DNA of 54,815 nt from DASTPP01 sp035762175 (GTDB lineage: Bacteria; Myxococcota_A; Polyangia; Polyangiales; Polyangiaceae), in the NCBI GenBank assembly GCA_035762175.1, contig DASTPP010000437.1:1-54815 (forward strand). The letters are read 5' to 3'. Position numbers and translations under genes: made by a program. A model generated the notes under the pieces. It was not told where the DNA came from. It made no database searches and saw nothing but the letters and a program-made list of their open reading frames with translations. Of this stretch, positions 26,472-36,213 are shown piece after piece (the first letter of the stretch is position 1; each line of letters begins with the position of its first letter).

Positions 26472-27785
26472 GTGACCTCCCAACGCCTCCTTCGCTACGC
26501 CTACCTGGCCGGGTTCTTCCTGCTGCTGCCCCTGTTCGGGGCGGTGCTCATCGTCTCGCTCGCCGCGCCCGACGACACCTTCACGCCGTCCGGCCCCTTC
26601 GAGACCCTGCTCGCGTTCTTCCGCGACCAGCGCGTGCCGGTGGGCATCCTGCTGTTTACGGTGCTCGAGTACGCCCTCTGGGCCAACCGCCACCGCCTGC
26701 CCGGCGCCGAGCTGCTCGCCACGCCCGGGCGCGCGTCGGTGCCGCCCGACTTCCACGGCGAGTACGAGCGCGCCTCGGCCCTGCTCGACGAGGCCGAGCG
26801 GCTCGAGCAGCGCCACCGCCGCCAGCTCGAGCGCCGCCTCGGCGCCGCCGAGCGCGAGGCGCTCGAGGGCGCGCTCGAGGGGCTGCGCAAGGCCATGGCC
26901 GCCCGCCCCTTCGAGGGGCCCGCCTTCGAGAAGGCCCTCGCCGAGGCCGAGGCCGAGATCGGCGCGAAGCTCGGCCCCTACCGCAAGGGCGAGCTGCGCG
27001 AGTACACCGAGTCGATCGGCGTCGCCGTCGCCATCGCCCTGCTCTTGCGCGTCTTCGTCATCGAGGCGTTCAAGATCCCGAGCGGGTCGATGATCCCCAC
27101 GCTACAAATCGGCGACCACATCTTCGTCAACAAAATGGCCTACGGGCCGCTCGTCCCTTGGACCCGCCTGCGCCTCTTTCCGAGCATGCCCCCGCGGCGC
27201 GGCGACGTGATGGTCTTCGAGTTCCCCGAGCGGCGCGACCAAGACTTCATCAAGCGCGTCATCGCCCTGCCCGGCGACCGGCTCGAGGTCAAAGACGGCC
27301 ACCCCATTCTCAACGGCTGGGCCGTGCCGAGCTGCCCCGTCGGCTCGTACACCTACCACGAGGGTAGCTCGGTCATGACGCGGCGCGCCGAGATGGCCGT
27401 CGAGTACCTCGACGACAAGGCCTATCTCACGGTCTACGAGCGCACCTTCTCGTCGAACGCCGGCGAGACGCAGGGGCCCTACTTCGCCAAGCCCGGCGAG
27501 GTCTGGGTGCTCGGCGACAACCGCAACAACAGCCACGACTCGCGCTCGTGGTTCGGCGGCAAAGGCGGCGGCGTGCCCTTCGACAACATCAAGGGCCGCG
27601 CGATGTTCGTCTGGCTGAGCGTCGACCAAGAGGGCAACTGGGCCCTCAGCCGCATCGGCACCCGCGTGCTCGGCCTGCCCGCCCCGCCGCCCAACCTGCC
27701 GCAGAACCTCATCGACACCATCGGCAAGTGCGTCGAGAAGCGGCCGCCCCTGACCGCCACCACGCCCCCGGCGCCCCCGCGCTGA
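26472..27785 (+). CDS. lepB: Signal peptidase I, long N-terminal form
   Basis: A 437-residue S26 signal peptidase, longer than the E. coli enzyme. Two transmembrane segments lie at about 10-32 and 54-70. A Glu/Arg-rich coiled-coil cytoplasmic loop follows (95-165), then a third membrane helix (181-200). Catalytic Ser206 is in KIPSGSMIPT, Lys261 is in DFIKRVIALPGD, and the box E motif is GDNRNNSHDSR (348-358). It cleaves signal peptides of exported proteins at the membrane. The start is GTG 26472. The large second-loop domain (280-345) carries two Cys far apart. Confidence 0.94.
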   Translation: MTSQRLLRYAYLAGFFLLLPLFGAVLIVSLAAPDDTFTPSGPFETLLAFFRDQRVPVGILLFTVLEYALWANRHRLPGAELLATPGRASVPPDFHGEYERASALLDEAERLEQRHRRQLERRLGAAEREALEGALEGLRKAMAARPFEGPAFEKALAEAEAEIGAKLGPYRKGELREYTESIGVAVAIALLLRVFVIEAFKIPSGSMIPTLQIGDHIFVNKMAYGPLVPWTRLRLFPSMPPRRGDVMVFEFPERRDQDFIKRVIALPGDRLEVKDGHPILNGWAVPSCPVGSYTYHEGSSVMTRRAEMAVEYLDDKAYLTVYERTFSSNAGETQGPYFAKPGEVWVLGDNRNNSHDSRSWFGGKGGGVPFDNIKGRAMFVWLSVDQEGNWALSRIGTRVLGLPAPPPNLPQNLIDTIGKCVEKRPPLTATTPPAPPR

Positions 27786-28153
27786 ACGCCCCCGCGGGCG
27801 CGCGCCTCCCGCCGCCTGGGTCGTGCCTCGCCGAGGCGCGCGCCGCGTCCTACGCCGTGCTGCCGCGGGGCGCGCGCCTCTCGCCGCCTGGGCTGGGCCT
27901 CGCCAGCCCCCTACCCTCACGCCCTCCCCGCCGCCGGGCGAGCCGCCGCACGAAGGCCGGCGCCCCCGCGGTGTCAACCGGCGTTTGCGCCGGGGGTGTC
28001 CCCGAGGCCAGGGCCGAGGGCCCCGGGTGCTCCCGAGCTGGACCATTCGGCCCCGTCGCCCCCGCCCGACAAGCCGGGCGTTGATGGTCTTTCTGGCCCG
28101 GCCGTGAGGGCCCGAGGCCCGGTTCGGGCCTCGCCGCTAAGGCAATGCCTGAC
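27786..28153. other. lepB-DUF4397 intergenic region
   Basis: No gene is seen in this gap. It holds a 72-bp-spaced direct duplication (GCGCGCCTC...GCCGCCTGGG at 27800 and 27872). It also holds an inverted pair GCCGGGC/GCCCGGC near 28073-28104 and an 8-bp perfect hairpin GAGGCCCG/CGGGCCTC at 28114-28132. The last lies 22 bp upstream of the candidate sigma54 promoter and could be an activator site or the lepB terminator. Confidence 0.45.
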
Positions 28154-28168
28154 GGGCACACCCCTTGC
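28154..28168 (+). promoter_or_regulatory. Candidate sigma54 promoter
   Basis: GGGCAC-ACCCC-TTGC matches the sigma54 consensus TGGCAC-N5-TTGC except for the first base, with the required GG-N10-GC spacing. It sits 46 bp before the ATG of the DUF4397 lipoprotein gene, which gives a leader of about 35 bases containing CTGGAGAG as ribosome site. The window encodes a sigma54 activator at 20999-22879. Confidence 0.6.
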
Positions 28169-28214
28169 GAGAAACGACGATTCAGTCATTCTCAGGTCTC
28201 TGGAGAGCAAACCC

Positions 28215-29636
28215 ATGCGCACGACCCTCCTTCGGTTCCTTCCCCTCTGCGCGTTGTTGGCGACGGGCTGTGTCATCGAGGTCGAAGACGACGACGACTG
28301 GTCGGGCACGGCCGGCGGCGGCTGGGCGGGCAAAGCGGGCGCGGCGGGCCGCGGCGGCTCGGCGGGCACCGGCTCGGGCGGCGTGGCGGGCAGCGGGGGC
28401 AGCGGGGGCACCGCGGGCGCCGGCGGCCAAGGCGGCCCCGTCGAAGAGCCCGCCTACGTCCGCTTCGCGCACCTCTCGCCCAACACCGACGCGGTCGACG
28501 TCTGCCTGCGCCCGGTCGACTTCGCCGACAGCTGGACGCACCCCGAGTTCATCTTCGGCCCGGTCTTCGCGAAGAACGCGGCCGACGTCGCCGCCGAGCC
28601 CGGCGATCCGGCGCAGGCGGCGAACCCGCGCGACTTCTACTTCCCCGGCGTCTCGACCTACTTCGAGATCAAGCCCGCCGGCACCTGGGAGGTGCGCCTC
28701 GTGCCGGCCGTCGACGACGTGTCGACCGCCTCGTGCGAGACCGCCGTCGAGGGCGTCCCCGACCTCTCGCTCGACCTGCGCAGCGGGCAGGTGCTCACCG
28801 TCGCGCTCATCGGCGACCGCCCCGAAGACCGCGGCGCCGGGGCGCCCCTCGCGCTCGGCTGGGCGCCCTTCGCCGAGCCCGACGCCGACCCCGAGCGCGC
28901 GCTCGGCCACGTCATCAACGCCCTCACCGGGGGCGCCGAGGCGACGCTCGCCACCTTCGACGCCGCGACCGGCGTGGCCACCCCGCTCGCCAACGCGCGG
29001 CCCACCGCCGTCGGCCTCGACTCGCCCCTCGAGCTCGCGCTCGACCAGCGCGCCAAGTACGTCTTCCTCGGCCCCGCCGGCGCCGACGGCACGAGGCCGC
29101 TGCTGACGCCCGAGCCCAAGGTCGAGCTCGGCGCCGCCGCCGGCGACGTGTGGACGTTCTTCGCCGCCGGCACCGGCGCCGGCGAGCTCGCCGAGCTCTT
29201 GCGGCCCCAGACCATCGCCTGCAAGAACCTCGTCGAAGGCCGCGGCGTCAGCGACGCCTCGCTCATCGCCGCCGACTGCGTCTACCTCAACAGCAGCGTG
29301 CCGGCCGCCCCCGCGCCCGCGCCCGGCGAGTTAGCGAGCCCCGGACTCGAAGTCCGGGGCACGGCGTCACCAAGACGTGCCACGAGGCCTCGGGCCGGTT
29401 CGGCGCGCAAAGTCCGGCCCTCGGTGGGGCCGGACTCCCATGGGCGCCGGCTCCTTGGCAAGCGTGCCAAGCACGTCGCGGCGCGTGAGCCCACCCCCAG
29501 CGAGGGGTGGGCTTTGCTGTTCGTACGAGCGGGCTATTCTGTGCCCCGGACTTCGAGTCCGGGGTACGCGCCGTGCCGCAGCCTGCAGCCCGAGGCGGCC
29601 CCCCGCTTTCTCGCCCCGCCCCCCTCGCCGTGCTAG
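28215..29636 (+). CDS. DUF4397-like lipoprotein with repeat-derived C-terminal extension
   Basis: A 473-residue lipoprotein. The signal peptide has lipobox LLATGC, followed by an acidic patch and a long Gly/Ser/Ala linker (about 32-75), typical of myxobacterial surface proteins. The body starts AYVRFAHLSPNTDAVDVCL, the hallmark of DUF4397 proteins, and continues to about residue 374. The last 100 residues are read from the 29339-29564 repeat element and flank, because no in-frame stop precedes it; this part has no conserved character. The stop is 18 bp before guaA. It is probably sigma54-regulated from 28154. Confidence 0.8.
   Translation: MRTTLLRFLPLCALLATGCVIEVEDDDDWSGTAGGGWAGKAGAAGRGGSAGTGSGGVAGSGGSGGTAGAGGQGGPVEEPAYVRFAHLSPNTDAVDVCLRPVDFADSWTHPEFIFGPVFAKNAADVAAEPGDPAQAANPRDFYFPGVSTYFEIKPAGTWEVRLVPAVDDVSTASCETAVEGVPDLSLDLRSGQVLTVALIGDRPEDRGAGAPLALGWAPFAEPDADPERALGHVINALTGGAEATLATFDAATGVATPLANARPTAVGLDSPLELALDQRAKYVFLGPAGADGTRPLLTPEPKVELGAAAGDVWTFFAAGTGAGELAELLRPQTIACKNLVEGRGVSDASLIAADCVYLNSSVPAAPAPAPGELASPGLEVRGTASPRRATRPRAGSARKVRPSVGPDSHGRRLLGKRAKHVAAREPTPSEGWALLFVRAGYSVPRTSSPGYAPCRSLQPEAAPRFLAPPPSPC
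29339..29564 (+). mobile_element. Hairpin element copy C (divergent), inside a coding region
   Basis: A 226-bp element bounded by perfect 24-bp inverted repeats (29339-29362 and 29541-29564), each itself a palindrome CCCCGGACT/AGTCCGGGG. The core matches copies A and B: CAAAGTCC at the left, the conserved GGCAAGCGTGCCAAGCAC loop in the centre, and GGGCTTTG at the right. The flanking hairpins have different stem sequences (AGTCCGGCCC/GGGGCCGGACT; AGCCCACCCC/GGGGTGGGCT) yet keep pairing. The reading frame of the DUF4397 lipoprotein passes through it. Confidence 0.78.
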
Positions 29637-29654
29637 CGACGGGGCGAGAGAGCC

Positions 29655-31201
<1,547 letters not shown>

Positions 31202-31211
<10 letters not shown>

Positions 31212-31684
31212 GCCCGCGCGCCCCCGCCCGCACGCCCCGCGGCGCCGGCGAACGATCCGGCGCCGCGCTCGCCAGGCCCCGCGCGCTCGCCGGCGCCGCG
31301 ACCGCTGGGCCCCGCGCGCTCGCCGGCGCCGCGCTCGCCGGGCTTCGTGCGCTCGCTGGCGCCCTCGCGGCCCGCGCTGTCGCGCCCGGCGCCGCCTGCG
31401 CCGGGGCCCTCGCCGCCCTGACCGCGCTGGCGGCCTGCCAGCCCAACTACGGGCCCTCGACCGCGCACATTCGCATGCAGGGCACGCCCCCCGACGCCGT
31501 CGTCACCGTCGACGACCGCGAGGTCGGCACCCTCGCCGTCGTCGCCCGCCACGGCCTCGCCGTCGAGCCGGGCCGGCACCGCATCTCGGTCGAGCGGCCG
31601 GGCTACTTCCCCTGGGATGCCGAGATCGAGGCCGACGACAGGCCCGTGCAGCTCCGCGTGCGGCTCGATCGCGTGCCCGATTGA
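31202..31684 (+). CDS. PEGA-domain lipoprotein
   Basis: A 160-residue protein. A long N-terminal Ala/Arg-rich stretch is built from 33-bp DNA repeats (PRALAGAATAG, PRALAGAALAG, LRALAGALAA). A hydrophobic run with lipobox LTALAAC follows, and then one PEGA domain (AVVTVDDREVGT, then GRHRISVERPGYFPWDAEIE). PEGA domains are surface beta modules. ATG 31202 overlaps guaA by 10 bp; GTG 31208 would give a 4-bp GTGA overlap. Its final codons and stop are the first unit of a 45-bp tandem repeat. Confidence 0.75.
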
Positions 31685-31850
31685 GGGCGCCGGGCCGGCG
31701 CCGGACGGCCCGAGCGCGTGCCCGACGGAGGGCGTCGGCCCGGCGCAGGGCGGCCCGAGCGCGTGCCTGACGGAGGGCGTCGGCCCGGCGCAGGGCGGCC
31801 CGAGCGCGTGCCCGATTGAGGGCGCCGGGCCGGCACCGGACGGCGCGGGC
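31671..31850. repeat. 45-bp tandem repeat, four copies, on the PEGA gene end
   Basis: Units start at 31671, 31716, 31761 and 31806 with GCGTGCC(C/T)GA and repeat every 45 bp. The first unit contains the last codons and TGA stop of the PEGA gene. On the minus strand each unit encodes 15 residues (GPAPSIGHALGPPCA type) in the frame of the opposing hypothetical gene. Confidence 0.85.
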
Positions 31851-32602
31851 GGCGGCCCCGCGGGAGCCTCGGCCCTGCGCCTGCCGCCCGCCTTCCACGC
31901 CACCAGCGGCGCGAGCAGCGCCTCGACGAGCGCCCGCGCCTCGGCGTCGTCTTCGTGCTCGGCGCCGTACGCGCTGACGCTCAGGACGTACTTTCGCATC
32001 TCCGCGACGAGCGCCTCGAGCGACGCGCGCACCGAGACCGACGCCTTGACCTCGGCCCGCCTCGCCGTCACCTGCAGCGCCCGGCCGTAGGCGTCGAACG
32101 CCTCGCCGATTTCTTCGACGATAGCCCCGGCCCCGAGCCGCCCGACCAGCTCGGCGTTCTCGGGCTGGGCGAGGCGGTCGAGCCGCATCTGCGACTCGGC
32201 CCACTCGGCCCGGAAGGGCAGCTGCGTGAAGGCGAGCCCATCGGGGAAGACGATCGCGAGCAGCCGCCGCGCGCGCTCGGCCTGCGCCGCCGCCTTGCCC
32301 GGCGCGGGCATCTTCGCCCACCCCACGAGGAACGAATAAAAGCCCGACCAGCCCGCGTCGAGCCGCACGTCCGCCCGGAAGGTCTCGCCCGTGTCGGCGG
32401 GCGCACGCCCGAGCGTCAGCTCGCGCGCGCGGCGGAGGGCCCCGAGCGAGCCCTCGACGCGATCGAGCGCCCTGGCGAGCGAGGGCGTCAGGCCCGCCCG
32501 GGCCCGGCCCTCGGTGACGAGCTGGGTGCCGAGCACGACGGCATGGGCGGCCGAGAGCCGGGGCAGCGAGACGAGCGAGGGGGCAGAGTAGAAGCGGGGC
32601 AT

Positions 32603-33047
32603 GGGCGTGAGTCTCTCGAGGGGTGCCATCGGGCCCGCAGAGGCCACCCCGGCCGCTGCAAGCCCTTGTCTTCCCATCGGTCGCCCCGCGACCCAGTTGC
32701 TTGCCCCCGCACATTTTTTTCCGGAAGGGGGCTAGCCCGCCCCACCACGCCCGGCCATGGGCCCCCCAAAGGCCGAGGTTAGGCCCGAAGGTCAGCGCCG
32801 GGAGCGCCCGAAAGGTCGAAGCCAGTCCCGAACGCTGGGCCGAGCGCCTCCGAAAGGTCAGGGCCACCCGAGAGCGGTCGACCCGAGCCCTCGCCGATGG
32901 TCGCCACCGCGCGGTTCGCTTGCGGTGAACGATCCGTCGAGGTCGCCACCATGCCAGATCGCTCGGTACGTACGTATGGGGGTGGTCGCGACCATCGCCA
33001 CGCGCTCCGGTGAGCGGGCCGGGGTCGTCACGATCCCGGCGGCTCAG
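32603..33047. other. Non-coding stretch upstream of the 33-kb repeats
   Basis: No convincing gene is seen. The region is less GC-extreme than its surroundings and contains loose repeats of CCCGAACG/CCGAAAGGTC type between 32775 and 32865. Open frames here do not show family motifs or codon bias like the neighbours. It probably contains the promoter for the gene ending at 31166. Confidence 0.4.
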
Positions 33048-33147
33048 GCTGATGACCGTTGCGAACCTGTTCGGGTGGTCCTCTCCGGGGCAAGGCCCGG
33101 GCAGACGAGCCGGGCACCACCCGAACAGGTTCGCAACGGTCATCAGC
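33048..33147. repeat. 32-bp perfect inverted repeat
   Basis: Arms 33048-33079 and 33116-33147 are exact reverse complements, beginning GCTGATGACCGTTGCGAACC, with a 36-bp loop that holds a small GCCCGG-type hairpin. It lies next to the 43-bp array, and no gene end is nearby. Its form suggests a small palindromic element or a folded RNA. Confidence 0.85.
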
Positions 33148-33148
33148 T

Positions 33149-33351
33149 TGGGCGGGCGGGCCGGGCGCGTCGCTTCGCCCTCGCTCGCCTGGGCGGGCGG
33201 GCCGGGCGCGTCGCTTCGCCCTCGCTTTCGACTGGGCGGGTGGGCCGGGCGCGTCGCTTCGCCCTCGCTTTCGACTGGGCGGCGTCCGCCGGCCGGTTCG
33301 CACCAGCCTCATCGGGCGGGGCGGCGCCCGCCGGGCGTTTCGCACCACCCC
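33149..33351. repeat. 41-43-bp tandem array related to the 11-kb array
   Basis: Units with TGGGCGGG(C/T)GGGCCGGGCGCG begin at 33149, 33190, 33233 and 33276. A further diverged unit follows 42 bp on (TTCGCACCA at 33297 and 33339). The spacing of 41, 43 and 43 bp and elements such as TCGA, GGCCGGG and TTCGCC in the same order resemble the array at 11102-11360. No coding role is apparent. Confidence 0.7.
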
Positions 33352-33419
33352 TTGTCTACCTGGGCAAAATCGACCAGGCGCTTGGGCAACGCTCTCTTTC
33401 GCCCCCCGGGGGCTCGCCC

Positions 33420-34316
33420 TCAGCCGGCGCGCGCGAGCAGGAGCGCGGTGACGAGCAGCGTCAGGTAGGGCATGGACAGCCCGAAGAAGCCGCGCGCCCA
33501 GCGCACGCCGGCGCTCTTGCGCAGGCCGAGCAGCGCCGAGCAGAGCAGCGCGGCGTTGAGCAGCGAGGCGACGGCGCCGTACCACGGGCGCACCATACCG
33601 AGCGCGAGCGGCGCGTAGGTGACGGCGGCGAGCGCGATCGTCGTGCCGACGATGTGGGCCTTGGTCAGGCCGAGGCCGCCCTGGTTGGGCAGCACCTTGA
33701 GGCCGGCGCGCGCATACTCGTCGCGGCGGAAGAAGGCGATCGCGTGAAAATGGGGGATCTGCCAGACGAAGAGAATGCCGAAGAGCGCGAGGCCGCCCGG
33801 GTCGAGGTGGCCGGTGGCGGCCGTCCAGCCCAGGAGCGGGGGCATGGCGCCGGGCACGGCCCCGACGAGCAGCGCGACCCACGAGCGCTGCTTGAGCGGG
33901 GTGTAGAGCAAGACGTACGAGGCGTTGGCGGCGGCCGCGAGCAGCGCCGTGACGGGGTTGGCGCCGGCCCAGAGCAGCGGCAGCGCGACGAGCGAGGCGA
34001 AGAGGCCGAAGGCGAGCGCGACCCAGGGCGCCATGCGGCCGGCCGGCAGGGGCCGCTCGCGGGTGCGGGCCATGCGCCGATCGACGTCGCGCTCGAGGTA
34101 CATGTTGAGCGCGTTGGCGCCGACGACGATGAGGCCGGTGCCGGCGAGCGCCCAGACGACGACGAAGAGGTCGGGGCGGGCGGGCGCCATGAAGAGGCCG
34201 CCCAGCGTGGTGAGCAGCACCATCAGCGTGACGCGCGGCTTGCCGAGCGCGAACACATCGGCCGCCGCCGACGCCAAAGTGACCCGCAACGACAGGGGGG
34301 AGACGTCTGTGTTCAT
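33420..34316 (-). CDS. ctaB: Protohaem IX farnesyltransferase (haem O synthase)
   Basis: A 298-residue UbiA-family membrane protein that farnesylates haem b to haem O for cytochrome oxidase. The first prenyl-binding motif is NALNMYLERDVDRRMARTRE, with PLPAG after it. The second conserved region has YTPLKQRSWVALLVGAVPGA, and IPHFHAIAFFRRDEYARAGL is characteristic of CtaB. There are about eight to nine hydrophobic segments. ATG 34316 is used; the longer frame start is not supported. No other oxidase genes are seen next to it. Confidence 0.95.
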   Translation of the reverse strand: MNTDVSPLSLRVTLASAAADVFALGKPRVTLMVLLTTLGGLFMAPARPDLFVVVWALAGTGLIVVGANALNMYLERDVDRRMARTRERPLPAGRMAPWVALAFGLFASLVALPLLWAGANPVTALLAAAANASYVLLYTPLKQRSWVALLVGAVPGAMPPLLGWTAATGHLDPGGLALFGILFVWQIPHFHAIAFFRRDEYARAGLKVLPNQGGLGLTKAHIVGTTIALAAVTYAPLALGMVRPWYGAVASLLNAALLCSALLGLRKSAGVRWARGFFGLSMPYLTLLVTALLLARAG

Positions 34317-34505
34317 GAGGGCGGCGGCGTGGCGAGGGGCCGGCAGGAGGGGTGAGCGGGCGAAAGGTTCGACCCCCTGGCCCGCCCGCGAGCGCGGGGT
34401 CATGTAGGAAAGCGCCGTGGTTGCGTCAAGGCGAAGCGCCCGGCGGGGCAACCGAAGCGCCCGGCGGGTCGACCAAGTCGGAGCGCTCGTAGGGGGGCAG
34501 GTAGG

Positions 34506-34985
34506 TCAGGGTGAAGCGGCCGGCCGGGCCGGGGGCTCATGCCGAAGCTCGGCCGGGCCGCCCGGCAGCGGCAGGGGTTCTTGCTTGAGCTCGACCGAGC
34601 CCGCGGGCCCCACGCAATAGCAAGCCCGCAGCGGCCTGCCAGAGGGCGCCTTCGCTTCGGAGGGCCCGAAGCGCCCGCCCACGTACCCGGCCCGGTGGCA
34701 GCGGTCGACGCAGACCCGCAGCTCGCGCTCGTCGCCCGTGCTGAGCGCCGTGTAAAAGGTGACGAGCCCGAAGCCGATGAGGTAGGCCCCGAGCCTGAGC
34801 CTCCGCCGGTCGCGCTTCGCCTCGGGGCGCTTCATGGGCGAGTCGGGGTCGAAGATGACGAAGAGCACGCGCTCGCGGCGTAGGCCGTCGTGGCGCGCGA
34901 GCGCGGTGAAGAAGAGCCAGTTGCCTACCCCGACGAGGGCGAGGCCGGCGAAGAACAAGATGCCGAAGGGGCCGAGCAGGGGCAT
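34506..34985 (-). CDS. Small membrane protein, unknown
   Basis: A 159-residue protein. It has a first hydrophobic segment at 4-28 (FGILFFAGLALVGVGNWLFF), a charged loop, a second segment at about 67-83 (AYLIGFGLVTFYTAL), and a C-terminal region with four Cys (RVCVDRCHRAGY and RACYCVGP) that might form disulfides or bind a metal. It is Pro-rich at the end. It precedes ctaB in the same direction with a 189-bp gap, so a link to haem or respiration is possible but unproven. Confidence 0.65.
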   Translation of the reverse strand: MPLLGPFGILFFAGLALVGVGNWLFFTALARHDGLRRERVLFVIFDPDSPMKRPEAKRDRRRLRLGAYLIGFGLVTFYTALSTGDERELRVCVDRCHRAGYVGGRFGPSEAKAPSGRPLRACYCVGPAGSVELKQEPLPLPGGPAELRHEPPARPAASP

Positions 34986-35291
34986 GGCGGGCGGCGGCGC
35001 GGGGAGCAGCCCGCGCGGGTTTGGGGGGTGGCGCGCGGCACCAGTCGCGGCCCGCGCGGGCTTGGGGGGGCGGGCGGCGCCGGTATGTAGCGGCGCGCGG
35101 GGGCAGCGGCTAGTGCCGCCCGGCCGAAGTCTGCCCAGACGCGCGCAGCTCTCGGCTACCAGGCCGAGCGCGCCGACCTCGCCGCGGCCCCCTGAGCGGG
35201 TCGCCTCGGCGACGAGGGGGTGGGCTCGAGAGGCGGCGCCGAGCGCAACGCCCGGAGGCGAGCGGAAGGGCCGCGCCGGGCCGGCCGCCCG
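34986..35291. other. Intergenic region with a 41-bp duplication
   Basis: No gene is seen. GCCCGCGCGGG(T/C)TTGGGGGG occurs at 35009 and again at 35050, a tandem duplication with a 41-bp period. The remainder is GC-rich sequence without hairpins of note, downstream of the ABC permease operon. Confidence 0.5.
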
Positions 35292-36113
35292 TCAGCGGTA
35301 CGAGCCGCCGATGGCGCGCAAGAGCTGCCGCTGGGCGACGGCGAAGAGCGCGAGGGCGGGGGCCGAGAGCACGACGTTGGCGGCCATGACGACGTGCCAG
35401 CGCACGCCCGTGCCCTGCTCGCGGAAGAGCGCGACGCCGAGCGGCAGGGTGCGGACGCGGTCGCCGGTGGTCATGACGAGGGGCCAGAAGTAATCGTTCC
35501 AATGGAAGACGAAGCTCAGCAAGAAGAGCGAGACCAGCGTGGGGCGCACGACGGGGCCGAGCACGCGGTAGACGATGACCCACTCGGGGGCGCCGTCGAG
35601 GCGCGCGGCCTCGATGATCTCGTCGGGCACGTTGAGCAGCGCCTGGCGCACGAGGAAGGTGCCGAAGGCGCTGACGGCGAAGGGCAAGACGAGAGCCGCC
35701 ATGGTGTCGACCAGGCCGAGGCGGGCGAAGAAGAGAAAGACCGGCACGAAGGTGGCTTGCGCGGGCACGAGCAAGCAGGCGAGCACCAGCCCGAAGGCGG
35801 CGTTGCGGCCGACGAAGCGCAGCTTGGCGAGGGCGTAGCCGGCGGGCAGCACGAGGGCGAGCTGCAAGAAGGCGATGGCGAGGGCCATGGCCGTGGTGAC
35901 GGCGAAGTAGCGTCCGACCGGCATGCCGGCCCAGACCTCGGCGTAGGCGCCGCCGTCGAAGCGCTTGGGCCAGAGGTCGGTGGGGCGCTCGAGCACCTCG
36001 CGCAGGGGCTTGAGCGAGGTGAGCACCATCCAGACGTAGGGGAAGAGCCAGGCGGCGGTGGCGAGCGCCGTCAGCGCGTCGGCGACGAGCTTGGCGGGGC
36101 GGGGCGGCCTCAC
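35292..36113 (-). CDS. Sugar ABC transporter inner-membrane permease (MalG type)
   Basis: A 273-residue CUT1-family permease with six hydrophobic segments. The EAA loop is IIEAARLDGAPEWVIVYRVLGP, where the coupling helix meets the ATPase. The N-terminal LTSLKPLREVLE and the C-terminal FHWNDYFWPLVM and LRAIGGSYR are typical of MalG-like proteins. The start is GTG 36113, which lies inside a tandem repeat that also carries the malF-type stop. It is the last gene of a four-gene importer operon. The substrate is probably a sugar or polyol, not determinable here. Confidence 0.92.
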   Translation of the reverse strand: MRPPRPAKLVADALTALATAAWLFPYVWMVLTSLKPLREVLERPTDLWPKRFDGGAYAEVWAGMPVGRYFAVTTAMALAIAFLQLALVLPAGYALAKLRFVGRNAAFGLVLACLLVPAQATFVPVFLFFARLGLVDTMAALVLPFAVSAFGTFLVRQALLNVPDEIIEAARLDGAPEWVIVYRVLGPVVRPTLVSLFLLSFVFHWNDYFWPLVMTTGDRVRTLPLGVALFREQGTGVRWHVVMAANVVLSAPALALFAVAQRQLLRAIGGSYR

Positions 36114-36213
36114 GGCGCGGCCTCGCGGGCAGGAGGCGAGGGCGTCGGCGTCACGGCGCGGCCTCGCGGGCGGGGGGCGTCGGCGTCACGGCGCGGCCTC
36201 GCGGGCGGGGGGC
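36110..36213. repeat. Triplicated permease gene junction
   Basis: TCACGGCGCGGCCTCGCGGGC occurs at 36110, 36151 and 36186 (steps of 41 and 35 bp). On the minus strand it encodes the C-terminus AREAAP plus stop of the upstream permease. The last copy in transcription order contains the GTG start of the downstream permease within CCGTGA. This suggests the genes once overlapped by GTGA and were pulled apart by duplication. Confidence 0.75.

Noticed and set aside
27996..28214. Upstream extension of the DUF4397 lipoprotein frame
   Set aside because: The lipoprotein signal peptide starts at 28215 and a sigma54-type promoter lies within the extension.
32757..34355. A 532-codon plus-strand frame
   Set aside because: Antisense to ctaB and the repeats, with charged low-complexity sequence; not a gene.
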